Under the pieces are notes generated by a model, which was not told the DNA's origin, ran no database searches, and saw nothing but the letters and a program-made list of their open reading frames with translations. The translations under genes were made by a program, and so were the position numbers. From Mycosphaerella arachidis (taxonomy: Eukaryota; Ascomycota; Dothideomycetes; Mycosphaerellales; Mycosphaerellaceae), in assembly GCA_001297265.1 (NCBI GenBank), contig LIHB01000030.1, positions 124,001 through 188,000 of the forward strand: a DNA stretch of 64,000 bases. Direction: 5' to 3'. Positions 1-11,101 of this stretch are shown piece after piece. Each line of letters starts with the position of its first letter. The first letter of the stretch is position 1.

Positions 1-1
1 C

Positions 2-2203
2 TTCACCGTCGTCACCGATCTCTTCTTCCGCGAGATTCACCCGCGAAGCTCATGGCGTATCCCGAAGAAAGGACCAGTCATCTTCGTGGCAGCTCCCCAT
101 GCCAACCAATTCATCGACCCACTGATACTCATGCGAACCGTTCGACACGATGCCAAGCGACGAATAGCCTTCCTGATTGCCGAGAAGAGTATGCGCCGCG
201 CATTCGTGGGGTTTATGGCAGGTCTGGTGGGATCAGTACCGGTGGGACGAGCTCTGGACATGAAGAAACCAGCTCCAGGCAAGATCTGGTTACCTGATCC
301 GGAGGGAGACCCAACATTGATTAGAGGCAACGATGAGGTCAATTTCAAGAGCGAGCAGTTTCAAGTAGGAGGCCTAGTCGTGCTACCCAGCGTGAACAAC
401 GTTGCGGCCAATGCTGAAATCGGCGAGATTGTCTCGGAGAAAGAGCTTAAGCTGAAGAGGCCGTTCAAGGGAGATGTAGCCTACAAGCAGCTCACCGGCA
501 AGCCAGTGGAGGACAGTAATGGACACCTTGCCAGCAGCGACACAAAGGGAGGAGACTTCGAGGGCACCAAATTCCAGGTGGCACCTCATGTCGACCAGGG
601 TAGCGTGTACCAAGCAGTCTTTGAGCGCATTAAGAGTGGCGGCTGCATTGGTATCTTCCCTGAAGGAGGCAGTCACGACCGAACCGAGCTTCTTCCTCTC
701 AAGGCTGGTCTGGCTATTATGGCACTGGGTGCGCTGGCCGAAGATCCATCGTGTGGCGTCGTAATCATGCCCGTCGGCATGAACTACTTCCACGCTCACA
801 AGTTCCGATCAAGGGCCGTCATTGAGTTCGGCGCTCCTATCGAAATCGAGCCCGAGCTGGTCGAGCAGTACAAGAACGGTAGTAAGAGAGACGCCGTCGG
901 CAAGGTCCTACAGAACGTCTACGATGCACTTTCGACCATCACTGTTCAGGCACCCGACTACGACACTCTTATGCTGATTCAAGCTGTGAGACGACTCTAC
1001 AATCCCAAAGGAAAGAAGCTTCCTCTACCGTTCGTCGTTGAGCTCAACCGAAGGCTCATCAAAGGATACCAGACCTACAAGGATGATCCCAGAGTGGTCC
1101 AGCTTCGACAGGAAGTACTCGACTACAACAAACAGCTGTTTCGCCTCAACATCCGAGACCATCAACTAGCATATGCGAAGTTCCCAATATGGAAGGTGGT
1201 CGCTCTACTATTGTACCGCGTTGCCAAGCTCTCAGTCCTGCTGTTCGCCTCCCTGCCCGGTGTTATCTTGTTCTCGCCGGTCTTTGTAGCCGGGAAGCTG
1301 ATCTCAAGGCAGAAGGCTAAGGAAGCTTTGGCAGCATCTACTGTCAAAGTAAAGGCAAGAGATGTCGTAGCGACGTGGAAGATCTTGGTATCCCTGGCCC
1401 TCACGCCCGTACTGGACGTCTTCTACACCAGTTTCCTGGTATACTGGACCTGGAGCCATCGCGTCTGGGGTACGGTGCCACAATTCGTGCCTCTCTGGTT
1501 CATGACCATCTTCGGACTCATCTTCTTCCCAGCGATCTGCTTTGCAGCGCTAAGATTTGGCGAGATCGGCATGGACATCTTCAAAAGCTTGCGTCCACTC
1601 GTCCTATCCATCAACCCGACTCAGAGCAACACTTTAGTCAAGCTTCGTGAGAAGCGCGAATGGCTGCAAGAGAGCATCAATAACATCATCAACGAGCTCG
1701 GACCTGAGCTGTTCCCCGACTTTGATCAACAACGCATCATCAGCGACCCTACCCATCCGCTCCATTCGCCAGAGCGATCGCGTCCTGGCACACCTAGTCA
1801 TCGCCGTGAAGGGAGCGAGATTGACTCTTTGTCTTTCACGCCCGCCAGTCCCACCGCGCCATCAGGAGTTAGTCACGCGATACCTCGCAACGAAAGCTTC
1901 ACAAACCTCAGCTCGATTGGCATCTTCGCTTCTAGGCCTGTCACACCCAACAGAAGTCGCAGTCGAACGAGCAGCAATGACTTTGGCGGCAAGATGTTGA
2001 GCTTTGGCTTCACCTCGATAGCCAAGTCTAGTAAGGATGCTGCGAAGGCGAACCTCAATGAGGTGAGCAAGAACTTGCACGAGGCAATGCGAGAGCGGGG
2101 ACGGCGAAGGAAGAGTGACACGGAAGGCAGCTTTGAGTTCGTCAAAGACGACGAGGACGAGGTCGAGGAGGGGGGGGAAGCAGAAAAGAAGAAAGATGTT
2201 TGA
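2..2203 (+). CDS. Glycerol-3-phosphate / dihydroxyacetone-phosphate acyltransferase, Gpt2/Sct1 type (5' partial)
   Basis: Acylates glycerol-3-phosphate or DHAP to start phosphatidate and triacylglycerol synthesis; family members sit in the ER membrane. The frame is open to the left window edge, so the N-terminus is missing; about 733 residues are visible. Acyltransferase motif I (HANQFID, H-x4-D) lies near residue 33 and motif III (FPEGGSHDR) near residue 219, about 185 residues apart. That long insert is typical of the fungal Gpt2/Sct1 group. Hydrophobic segments at about 399-430, 458-482 and 495-520 look like the C-terminal membrane region. The last 170 residues are a Ser/Pro/Arg-rich, probably phosphorylated tail ending in an acidic/lysine stretch. 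Uninterrupted in the visible part. Gpt2 and Sct1 cannot be told apart here. Confidence 0.93.
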   Translation, partial: FTVVTDLFFREIHPRSSWRIPKKGPVIFVAAPHANQFIDPLILMRTVRHDAKRRIAFLIAEKSMRRAFVGFMAGLVGSVPVGRALDMKKPAPGKIWLPDPEGDPTLIRGNDEVNFKSEQFQVGGLVVLPSVNNVAANAEIGEIVSEKELKLKRPFKGDVAYKQLTGKPVEDSNGHLASSDTKGGDFEGTKFQVAPHVDQGSVYQAVFERIKSGGCIGIFPEGGSHDRTELLPLKAGLAIMALGALAEDPSCGVVIMPVGMNYFHAHKFRSRAVIEFGAPIEIEPELVEQYKNGSKRDAVGKVLQNVYDALSTITVQAPDYDTLMLIQAVRRLYNPKGKKLPLPFVVELNRRLIKGYQTYKDDPRVVQLRQEVLDYNKQLFRLNIRDHQLAYAKFPIWKVVALLLYRVAKLSVLLFASLPGVILFSPVFVAGKLISRQKAKEALAASTVKVKARDVVATWKILVSLALTPVLDVFYTSFLVYWTWSHRVWGTVPQFVPLWFMTIFGLIFFPAICFAALRFGEIGMDIFKSLRPLVLSINPTQSNTLVKLREKREWLQESINNIINELGPELFPDFDQQRIISDPTHPLHSPERSRPGTPSHRREGSEIDSLSFTPASPTAPSGVSHAIPRNESFTNLSSIGIFASRPVTPNRSRSRTSSNDFGGKMLSFGFTSIAKSSKDAAKANLNEVSKNLHEAMRERGRRRKSDTEGSFEFVKDDEDEVEEGGEAEKKKDV

Positions 2204-2819
2204 AACTGGTTCCGAGCATTAGTCGCTCTGAGCGTTTGAGTTGTGATGATATCCCGATTGAGCGTTTGCAATGAGATGAAACTTATAACGAGGCTCGAGA
2301 TCATAGTTCACAACAACTACCAGATGCCTGGCACCGCTGTCTTTGTCTCTCGTTTCCGAGGGGAGTCTCGCGGAGGTAATCTTCCATGCGCGTCTGTCCT
2401 TCATGGTGCTTCCTGTCGCTCGAGCCGGAGTGAGCGCCTGGGCAATGGGCAGAGAGCATCGTAGTCTCGAGCGCATCGCGACAGCTATCGCTGAATCTCG
2501 CGTAGCACCAGCCCCTGCCGTCGTACACTACCAGGCTCATCTTAATCCTGACATGCATCTCCCGAGCGTTGGCGAAGTCTTTCGCTACAGGGCTGAATCA
2601 CACTCCAAACATAGTACGCACCGTCAACTCGCCATGACGCTTTCTCGAGCTGACTCCCCACAGGTCTGGACAACTCGCCCGTACGCACCGTACAGCTGAA
2701 ATGCTTCAGCATTGGCCGAGTGGTCCTGTAATCCGCCACACCGAGCACGATTCCTTCGAACATCATGGTACAAGCCGGCCGGGATCTCGACCATTCAGCC
2801 CAACATCTTATACTCCTCC
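2204..2819. other. Intergenic, no gene recognised
   Basis: Space between the acyltransferase stop and the convergent end of the Ada-type gene. Several open frames of 70-120 codons exist on both strands, but they overlap each other, lack domain-like sequence and look like chance frames in GC-rich DNA. It should contain two facing 3' UTRs. Confidence 0.5.
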
Positions 2820-3922
2820 TCAGCCAACCTCAGCCGGCGGCGTCATCATCATCCCGACGCCCAAGGTCTTCCCAAACGGCATCTCAAGCGCCTCGACTAC
2901 AGCCGCCACCCGTCTCTCCGCCACTGCCCTCTCTGGTAGTGGCACTTCATCCAAGGCCACCGGCGTCGATCCCGGAATCAGGAAAGATGTGGCTAAAGAC
3001 TCCATCGCCTCGACAATACTGCCGCAAAGTTCTAGTTTGCAGATTTGGTAGTCGCCATGCTCTGAGTTGAAAGCCATGAGGAGCACACCGTGAGTTGTGT
3101 CGATGGTGGTGTAGTGGATTGGGACGCTGTGGGGCAAGGGGTGAGGCGATTTCGCAGAGGGTGAGGCGAGTGTGGGTGGAATTATAGAGTTGAGGTCCCC
3201 GCCTGTCATGCTGAAGGGTGTGGCGTAGTCCTCGAAGAGGATGGGAAATGTAGCATCTTCAGGCCCTGGGTTGAGCCATTCGTCGAAGTCGAAGTCGAAG
3301 TCGCAGTCGAGCCCTGGAGTCTGCAGTTCTCTGTGTATCGTGGACGAGGTCGAAAGACTCTCGGCAGAAGCCTCCGTGGGAGCAGATGTAATCGGAGCCG
3401 CATCCACTCCGATGGTCGAGGATGAGACTGGGTCCACTTTCCTTCGACTCTCCCTCCGACTCAACGCATACTCCCTAGGCGTGGAACCCGTAGCCTTCTT
3501 AAAACATCGATGAAAATGAAACTTCGTCAACCCAGCACTCTTGGCCAGATCCTCCAGTTTCGGCAAAGGTGCATCCTCTGGTAATCGTTCCAGCATAGCA
3601 CGCACTTTCTCAATACTTTGGTCCGCCTCCGGGACGAACTTCGCCAGCTCGGGTCTGCAACGTTTGCAAGCACGATATCCAGCAGCTTGGGCCGCTGCGT
3701 TGGTTTCGTAGAATTCCACGTTGGAACGTCTACATAGGCGGGCTTTGCAGGTGGGACGGCAGAAGATCTGGATGGGTGTTAGTCAGGTTGTTGGTAAGAG
3801 GTGGATTGATGTTTGTGTACTTTGGTTGTTTTGACGCAGTATACGAAACGGCCTTCTGCGTGAGAATCTCGGTCTCGAATTGCGGCCCAGCGCGATGCTT
3901 CGGTGTTGTAGGTGTAAGCCAT
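2820..3922 (-). CDS. Ada-type methylphosphotriester-DNA repair / AraC-like transcription activator
   Basis: In bacteria and fungi, the Ada N-domain takes a methyl group from DNA phosphotriesters onto a zinc-bound cysteine and then activates alkylation-repair genes. The model has two exons with an intron at 3768-3820 (donor GTACAC, acceptor CAG), giving 349 residues. The start MAYTYNTEASRW suits the family. The zinc site spans the splice: YCVKTTK ends exon 1, FCRPTCKAR begins exon 2, and CKRCRPE follows at about residue 66-72. Together these give the four expected Cys. A helix-turn-helix AraC segment (KFHFHRCFKKATGSTPREYA) lies near residue 115-140. The C-terminal half is variable and has no methylguanine-DNA methyltransferase PCHR motif, so it is not a full bacterial-style Ada fusion. 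Confidence 0.88.
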
Positions 3923-4486
3923 TTGTGCATAGCATGGGATCTGCTTGGGAAAGGAACGAGCGTTCATTGAGGTGTAGTGAAGTGTAGCTACAGCTGTGTC
4001 AGCAGGATCGTAGTGGAGCATTGCTGTGAAGTGACCAATAAGAGTGCGTGGAGCCTCTATGTCGTCCCTCTGGAAGTCGTGCGGCATAACTCAGCTGCGC
4101 TGCCATGTTAACGAGTAATGCCGGAACCGTTGTTTACGCCGCAAGATATTCCTCAACCAGTATTGCTTCTCCATCGTCGCTCGTATCGTAGAGGCCTCCT
4201 TGTACGACCCGCCTTCATGAATGAGTGTCGAAAGGACGACTGAGAAGGACTCATACTCTCGTGTACATCATGCTAATGCTGTCGGTAGCGCTGTAGGACA
4301 CCTGCTGTATTATGCCCATCATCAAGCCAATGCCAACTCCTTGTCATGAACCTCACGGACCACAAACTCCTGCCAACACCCAACGCTGTCCAATATGAAA
4401 TGCGAAATGACCCAGATATCAACACCGAAAGTCATCATAATCGTCACGTCAAGTCATTCAGACCTCATCAAAATCTCTCTGCTTCG
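3923..4486. other. Promoter of the Ada-type gene and 3' flank of the GBD/FH3 gene
   Basis: No convincing coding sequence. The half next to 3922 should hold the Ada-type promoter; the half next to 4487 is the 3' flank of the GBD/FH3 gene. Confidence 0.45.
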
Positions 4487-7176
4487 TCACCCCAACCACC
4501 CGTCTTCATCATCAATGGAATTCGTCTTCGACAACTTAAGCCCAAGATCTAACTTTGGCGCCTCAAGCAGCGGCGCATCCAGCTGTGGCGGCTTCTCTTG
4601 CTTCTTCTTTGGGCTCTTCTTCGGGCTGGCTTTCATCGCGTTTTCCTTGACTTCCTCGTCTGTGGGACCTTCACGGACAAAGCGTGTATCACACCCATCT
4701 TCTGCCGCAGCCGCAACCCAAGCACGGAGACCGTCGTGCACACCAGAGTAGAATTTCTCTTTGCAAGTCCGCATCACGGTACCCATGACCTTCTCAAAGC
4801 CCGAGGCTTGGAGTTCAGCGCGGAGAGTGTTGCGAGCATCTGGTGTCGGGAGAGAGGCAATAAGGCCGTTGAGGAGGTCGAGGTGTGCTGTGAGGTATGT
4901 GGTGGCGTCCCACTCGACGCCCCCGATGTACGGCGCCGCGGGTACTGGTGGTCGCGATCCAGGGAAATGGCGTTGCGTGTATGTCGCCTGTAGTGCCTTG
5001 GCTCGGTCTTCGTCGTTGGCGTTGACGTTACTGTGGGAGCTGCTGGGTTTCGGTAGTGGAACCACGTTGAGGTGGTGGAGGAAGATCCAGAACACCTCTT
5101 TGGTCACGTTGGACACTTCCCGGCACCAGACCTTATATGGTCGAGGAACGCGCATGCCTAGGACGAAGTCGACAGGCCGTGTGCCCTCGTGCCTTTCTTG
5201 CCCGCCCAGGAACGCAAGGATTCTTCGAGCGCGGGATTCGAGATTCGCCGGCGACTCGCTTGTTGCTGAGGAAAGGAAGTTGACTACGATGATTAGCTTC
5301 GCCACGTCACTGGTAGCATGGCCGACTTACAGAGCACGTTGATGATGATCGTTCGGGTGGTATACTCCGCGGGCCCTTTCTTCTCCTCATCAAAGAGCAT
5401 TCCAAGCAGAGCTGGGAACAGATCATCTGCAACCAGGTTCAGCTCCGCCAAGGCGCGCTCTGTTGTGCATAGCCCCTTGAGGCAAAGTAAAGTCTCATGA
5501 AGCAGCTGATCTTCGTGATCCTCCCTCCACTCGATCTCCATCGTCCGATGCAACAACGCAACAATCTCCGCCATCCCGCCCTGCGAGATGAAGCTATCCA
5601 CCCACGCTACCGTCTCATTTCGAAGCAGTATCCGCAGCTTGTGGAGTCGTCCAACCTCAACCTTTGTCGGATTAGTGTTCTTGTGCAGGTACGAGATGTA
5701 ATCTGCAGGAAGAGCCGGCGCTCCGCTCCTCCGTCCAAAAGAGCCTGTTGGGGTTGTCGGTGCAGTGTGCTGCCCCATCGTCGGACTGTCCTTCGGTATC
5801 TCGATTGATGTTGGCCTGGCTTTACTTTGAGCACGCGCTCTCTTCGAGGGCGACTCACTCTTATTCTTCTTCTCGCCTCTCGAGAAGGTGAAAGTTCTGC
5901 TACGGGTCCTCGAGCGCTTCGTGGACTTGCTATCGTCGTCCTCCTTCTTCTCTGCCGCGATCTCAGCCACTTGCGCTGACGACCTGGTCTTGTCCAGATC
6001 ACCAGTGAGTGTTCCCGAAGGCGTGTTGCCCCTTGAGCCTTCATCTTGCTTGATGAAGTCTGCCTTGACTCGGAGCGTCAATGTCCGCATCTTCTGCCGC
6101 ATTGGCTCTGGGATGTTTCGAGCATCTAGCACTGCCTCGAATGCTGCATCGACTGCCTTCGGATCGAGTGGTGCCTCCTCCTTCTTGGTGTCTGCTTGTG
6201 CATCCTTCGTCTTGCCGGAGAACGCTGCCGCCAGCGCTGCAACTCTGCCACCACGCTTGTTGATGTCTAATTTCTCCTTCGCGGGCGCCTGCTCTGTGCT
6301 ACTTCCACTCGTCTTGCGGTCAGGATCACGGCCAAGTAGTCTCGACCGCTCCACTGACACTCTACCAGGCAGTATAGGCATATCCTTTTCACTGATGCCT
6401 TGCGACCTCCTCTTCTCATCCACACTCGACCTCGCACTGATCTTCCTGCTGATGACATTCATGAAGCTATCCGAGGTCGGCAGGTAAGCGCTGTGCGGTC
6501 GATCGCGGCTGAGGGTGGGTCTCAGCTCAGGTTGGCCGAGAGTGCCATTGAAGTTGCGCTGTTTGCTGGGAGAGCAGTCTTCTCTGGGCGTGTACTTTGC
6601 CATCTCGTTCTTGACGTTCTTCGGTGACGCGTTGCCAGTTCCGCGACTATCGAGGCGGCCGCGGCTCTCGGGACGTGAAGCGTTCGAGTTGGGCTGAGAG
6701 GAGAAGTGCGCCCAGATCGGGGTCTCCAGAGGCTGTTGTGTGGCAGAGACGGGCGGAGTGGTGTTCTCTTTGTCGCCGGCCACGTGCTTCGATAAATCCT
6801 TGCTGGACCTGTTCATCTTGGCGAAGACAGCAGCGAGGTTGGTCGACGACTTTGTAGCTATCTTGACTGCCTTGGCCTTCTCCTCGTTGGCTCTGCCCTT
6901 CCCGACGGGTCCCTTCTTCGACGGCGACGACGGCGGTGACTGCACATTGCCTGCTCGTTCTCGCAGTCCACCGCGGAGATCCGCGGGTGGATGGTCAGGC
7001 GGCAGTGTTGGGCAGAGCTCCGTCCTGCATTCGCTGTGGGCATTGGCCGGTGAGGGCTCGGGGGAAGCTGCTCGCGACTTGGGCGACACCAGCGATCTCA
7101 GCATGATGCCCGTCTTGGAGCTGGCGTGGCGGGAGTGCTGAGGCCGCGGCTTGACGTTCGTCTCCATCGCCGACAT
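4487..7176 (-). CDS. Rho GTPase-binding/formin homology 3 (GBD/FH3) domain protein without FH1-FH2
   Basis: Two exons, intron 5284-5330 (donor GTAAGT, branch GCTAATC, acceptor TAG), about 880 residues. The start at 7176 is the first in-frame ATG; a second ATG at 7167 is equally possible. The N-terminal 430 residues are low-complexity, Ser/Lys/Arg-rich and probably phosphorylated. A conserved block (KMNRSSKDLSK) near residue 120 resembles the N-terminal region of SepA/Bni1-type formins. From about residue 490 to 780 the sequence is helical armadillo-like, including VGRLHKLRILLRNETVAWVD, the pattern of formin GBD/FH3 domains. No proline-rich FH1 and no actin-nucleating FH2 follow; the protein ends in a Lys-rich tail. 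A role in Rho-dependent polarity or septation is inferred from the domain only. Confidence 0.78.
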
Positions 7177-7391
7177 GTGCAAGGAAATTCGTGGTCGTGC
7201 ACAAGCAAGGACGGATGACACACAAGCGTTGTTGCTATTGTTGAGTTGTGCTAGCTAATCTGGTCATTGCACCACCCATGACGAAGGGCAGAAGTGTGTT
7301 TGGCCGGACGCGAGAAAGTTGGTTGCCGAGCAACGACGGGTCGCGAAACTCACACGCTTTCCCTTCCAGCTGCTCCACATGCGACCCTGCT

Positions 7392-7835
7392 TCACCCGCA
7401 CCCCCCTTCTACCGTCGACTCACCACCCTCCGCCTGCTGTCCGCCCTTCCAAGACGGCACTCCCTCTGGCATAGGACCGGGAAACATGACCTCAATGTCC
7501 GCCAGCTTGCCATCTCTCATCGTGTAGAAGGCCACTTCTTGAAAACGAACCTCCCTCCCATCTTTTCCCAGATGCGACATGTCGAACCAGCCAGAGATAC
7601 TTGGTCCTTGCTGCATCTCGATGGCGATCTTACGTGGCATCCAGCGCAGTTGTGGCCAGGTCTGGATCTGCCTCGTCAGAGCCTCCTGGAACCCAACCCG
7701 GCCAACTGGCTGGCCTTGGACGGTGAAGTCTTCATTAACAAATTTGTCCAGGGCTTCGAACTTGTATGATTGGATGGTGGCCAGGTACTCAAAATACCAG
7801 GCTCGAACTTCGTCGTACGACATCTCGGTGGCCAT
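7392..7835 (-). CDS. SnoaL-like / NTF2-fold protein
   Basis: Single exon, 147 residues, ATG start at 7835. The sequence has the alpha+beta barrel pattern of SnoaL-like polyketide cyclase/NTF2-fold proteins: an N-terminal helix (YFEYLATIQSYKFEALDKF), then VNEDFTVQG, and a late strand pair VRFQEVAFYTMRDGKLADIE. Small soluble proteins of this family act as cyclases, isomerases or ligand binders, and many fungal members have no assigned substrate. The last 20 residues are Gly/Glu-rich and not part of the fold. No biosynthetic cluster surrounds it, so a secondary-metabolite role is not supported. Confidence 0.75.
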   Translation of the reverse strand: MATEMSYDEVRAWYFEYLATIQSYKFEALDKFVNEDFTVQGQPVGRVGFQEALTRQIQTWPQLRWMPRKIAIEMQQGPSISGWFDMSHLGKDGREVRFQEVAFYTMRDGKLADIEVMFPGPMPEGVPSWKGGQQAEGGESTVEGGCG

Positions 7836-7976
7836 CTGGATGTTATGCTGCAGGTGGTAGGCTTTTTAGAGCTTCGGTGGAGAAGTATCTGGCAAGGAGC
7901 GTGGTTCAACTTTGACATTCATAACCTCAGAACAGGCTTGCGGAACACATATTTTGACAGGAACGACGCGCGTCGA

Positions 7977-8315
7977 TCATACTTCGACATCCCAGCCCAA
8001 CCCCAAGCTCTGTACAAAGAGCTTGATAAGCATCGCTGTCGGCGACCTCGGCGCTTGTGCTACCTCCCACTCAAGCAAAGCTCTACCCTCGTTCCTCGCA
8101 GGATCACAATTTTCTGCAGCATACACCACAACCTTCAGCGCTGCATGCTCGCCCGGCTCGTCGTGCTGGCCTTGGTCTGCTGGTACCAGATTTGGGTTTA
8201 GTTCGCAGAGGGGTCGTAGGCCGATGGGTATGGCTTTCTCGGCGCGATTGGAATGACTTCGGCGCAATGCTGTCCAGAAAAGGTTTGCCTGGTCGACCTC
8301 GCGTTGCCCGCTCAT
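7977..8315 (-). CDS. Hypothetical short ORF of doubtful status
   Basis: An open frame of up to 112 codons in the gap between the SnoaL-like gene and the HET pseudogene, on the same strand. It includes ALKVVVYAAENCDPARNEG and GRALLEWEVAQA, which look more protein-like than random, but I recognise no family. It could be the decayed C-terminal part of the neighbouring HET pseudogene or a chance frame. A coding role is not established. Confidence 0.2.
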   Translation of the reverse strand: MSGQREVDQANLFWTALRRSHSNRAEKAIPIGLRPLCELNPNLVPADQGQHDEPGEHAALKVVVYAAENCDPARNEGRALLEWEVAQAPRSPTAMLIKLFVQSLGLGWDVEV

Positions 8316-8491
8316 CGGGCCATAGGGACAGTCCCAATAGGCAGCCGATACTTGTCAGTACTGGCCATACAACATCGGCCTGTCAGCGCCGCCTCCAGCA
8401 TATAACTGATTTTGCGACTACTTTGGGGCCGGTGGTAAAGCATTTACCCGCTCTATTTGCTACAAACTTTTAAATCCAGAACCTAAATTTT

Positions 8492-9414
8492 TTAGGATCT
8501 AAATAACAAATCTTCAACCAATAGCGATACAGATAATCTAGGCGGTGCGCGAACGATGTTCCTGCATCGCTTGAAGTCTCGAGCCGAGCGGGCGAGCATT
8601 GCAGGCGCACCGTCTGCCCTATCCGGCACGTAATCACTAAGCGAGGCGAAGACTGTCTCGTCTTGTGCGTCTCGGATGATCTCAAATTGCAGTCTGGTAA
8701 AGTCGCGGTTGCCTTCGCCATAACGGAGTGACATGTTGACGAGTACGCGTTGGCCTCAGTGCTTGTAGATCTTCGACCAGCAGCCCAGCTCATCTTCTGA
8801 GCAATAGAGAACGTTTTGATTAGAGTTGGGTCGCGAAGCACTTGAGCTGGGATACCAGTCTTACGACTGACTCCCCACTGTATGCCTCCAGCGTGTAGGT
8901 GTGCCTGAGCAGTCGGACCTCGAAACCCATGAGGTCCTGGTCTGCGCTTGCGCCCCAGGACCTTCCAGCCTCTGCTGACGAAAATGACCGGTCTTAGGGC
9001 CAAGAGCTCTTGCAGGGTTCAGCCTCTGTCGAACCACCCGGAGTCCACGAGCGCCTTCATGAGCTTTTCCTGATTCCCGCCCGCTGCTGAAGCACTCACG
9101 TCTGCCAGGTATGCATAGTACTCTGCTTTATTCGCGTACCACGCGAACATAGAGTTGACCGCGTCGAGGAGTTCTGCACTACCGCGCTTGTCAATGCGCA
9201 CACTGCCCATCCAGGCCCAGGTATGGTCCCGTCTCCGCGCAAAATCGCAGAATTCGAGGACTTTCTGATGACCTTGGCTTTGCTTCCTGAGGCACTTGTT
9301 GAACTGTTTGCATGTTAGTTCGTCTTTCGACCAGCGGTGGCTGAGGATTGCATATGTCTGACGTCCCCTTCAAAGGACTGCTTGATTTCAGGAGTGTTGA
9401 TATCGATAAGGCGC
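8492..9414 (-). pseudogene. HET-domain (heterokaryon incompatibility) pseudogene 1
   Basis: HET proteins trigger cell death when incompatible fungal cells fuse. On the minus strand the HET signatures appear in order but in different frames. RLIDINTPEIKQSFEGDV comes first (9413-9365), preceded by TAG where ATG would be expected. A frame change leads to TYAILSHRWSKDEL (about 9355-9310). ARRRDHTWAWMGSVRIDK and SAELLDAVNSMFAWY follow, running to GWFDRG. A TGA then stands where family members have Trp (WTLQELLAP-like, about 9017-9019). TLQELLALRPVIFVSRGWKV and GIPAQVLRDPTLIKTFS resume, and a last frame change precedes VNMSLRYGEGNRDFTRLQFE at about 8737. At least two frame breaks and one nonsense change make it non-functional. 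No long C-terminal extension is visible. Confidence 0.85.
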
Positions 9415-9984
9415 TACTTACGCGAGCAGATACCGATTGTCACGCGAGTGCTGATGATGGGAAGGCGAGTTCGCTGTTTTGCAATGCTTCCGGCCCCATC
9501 GGGCTTGCATTAGCGCCATGCAGGTAGAGCATAGTACCTTCCAGAACACGCAAGAGCGATCGGCAAATGTGGTTACCGCTGATTAGAGCGTCCATCTCTC
9601 CAACAACTCTGGCTCAAGCTCGAACCTGCCCAGGCGTCATTGCTCTGCGTGGTAAATGGCCTACACCCGAAGGCAAGCGCGCCGCGACCAATAATCGATC
9701 GCGGCAGAACTAGATCCTAATGCTTCGCCGAAGCATGATTACAAGTGCGTACTCTGCTATACAGCGGCAGTGAACTTTGTCCTCAGCTCTTGGGTAGAGA
9801 TGCGCACATTCCAGCCTTCAGCTGATCGACACGAATGAAATTTCCATCGAACGGTTCGTGATCTTCCACTCTCATCATCAAAGACCATTCCCTAACGCCG
9901 CGCAAACCAATATGAGTGGTGGGTATCTCTGTAAAGGTAATAAGTGAGAGCGCCATTTCAATCCATGGACAAAGCAAAGCAGAA
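9415..9984. other. Intergenic, no gene recognised
   Basis: No coherent reading frame on either strand; 5' flank of the HET relic and 3' flank of the DUF7918-like gene. Confidence 0.45.
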
Positions 9985-11101
9985 TTAGTCGTCTGTGAGG
10001 TCCACAATCTCGACACGGAAGTCGTTGGAGGTGTGGCGGCGCTTCGAAGGTCCAGTGATGACTTCAACCCCGTCGTCTTCGTCATCGCCACCGTTTGTGA
10101 CAATGGCGGACCTTGCACGCTTCTTACGCTTCTCACCCTCGCGCTTGATACGCACGGCGGAAGCTTCACGCTCTCGCATCATACGCAAGAGCTGTCGCAT
10201 TTCCTCCAGGTTGAGCTCGTCAGGATCGCGATCCTCGAGGGGAACAGGCGACGGACTTCGAGGAATCACTCCCTCGATCTGAAGGTCCTCTGTAAAGAAG
10301 GTCAGGTGAAGTCGTTGGCCCAGTAGGGACAGCACTTACTACGCGAGCGATAGTTGAAGTTGAAGACAGCAAATGGTGCTTTGCCATATGGGAATGTGAC
10401 GTTGACATAGCCCAACCGTCCAGCGCGTGGCACGGGGGCTCGTAGACTAGACATTGTCAGCACCAGGACACGAGCTGCCTGAAGAGTGAACTTACGTTGC
10501 GTGGTTGGAGATCGCCCGACCCTTGAGGCACTTCTCTGGCACATCGGACTGGAAGGCTGCCTTGTGATCTGGAAACTCATCCTGTCTGTCCTGGTCGAGC
10601 CCAGTGTTGCGTGTCCATATGCACTTCACGGAGATCTGACCCAAATGCTTGAATGCCTCCAGCTTCTGCTTCGCGGCATTGATGGGCGCATCAGCTGCTG
10701 AAGGTCAGTAGAGCCCCTACAATAGATGGCTGCATGAACATACTCGTCTGGAGTTGGGCGAAAGCGAACCTTTGCACAACCATTCCGTTTGCAGTGTTTG
10801 TCTCAATGCCTTCGACTAGGTGTTTGCACACTACCTCGTTTCGCCCACTTATAGTATAGACCCTAGATACCATGCACTTTCCATCAAGGTATACCTTCAT
10901 GTTGACAGTGTCGTCCCGATGCCGTGCGCTCTCTGGCGTGGCCGAGAAGTGGACCGCAAAGTTCGCACCTGCTACAGCCTCCACGAACTTTGTGATGGTA
11001 TTAGGGTCGTCCTCATCCAAATCGTCCAAGTCATACTCCGCCAGGTCTATACCATCGACCTTCAGGCGTACGTCTACGCCAGGGTAGAGGTAATGCTTCA
11101 T
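9985..11101 (-). CDS. DUF7918-like nuclear/hypothetical protein
   Basis: Four exons with three short introns (10290-10339, 10447-10495, 10698-10743), all GT-AG, giving 323 residues. The N-terminal domain begins with a pattern of defined small strands: PGVDVRLKVDGIDLAEYD, then TITKFVEAVAGANFAVHF and NMKVYLDGKCMVSRVY. This matches a widespread fungal family of unknown function with this N-terminal beta-rich domain (DUF7918 in my recollection). The C-terminal 100 residues carry an acidic helix (DELNLEEMRQLLRMMRERE), a basic run (KREGEKRKKRAR, likely nuclear import) and end in VEIVDLTDD. The last motif resembles a SUMO-interacting sequence (hydrophobic-hydrophobic-x-hydrophobic plus acids). Function unknown; a nuclear location is inferred. 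Confidence 0.78.

Noticed and set aside
5888..6487. 199-codon plus-strand frame opposite the GBD/FH3 gene
   Set aside because: Mirror of a real coding region; low-complexity Ser-rich sequence and no family features.
9017..9019. TGG to TGA change in HET pseudogene 1 read as a RIP signature
   Set aside because: On the complementary strand the mutated C is followed by C, not A, so the classical CpA context of RIP is not met.
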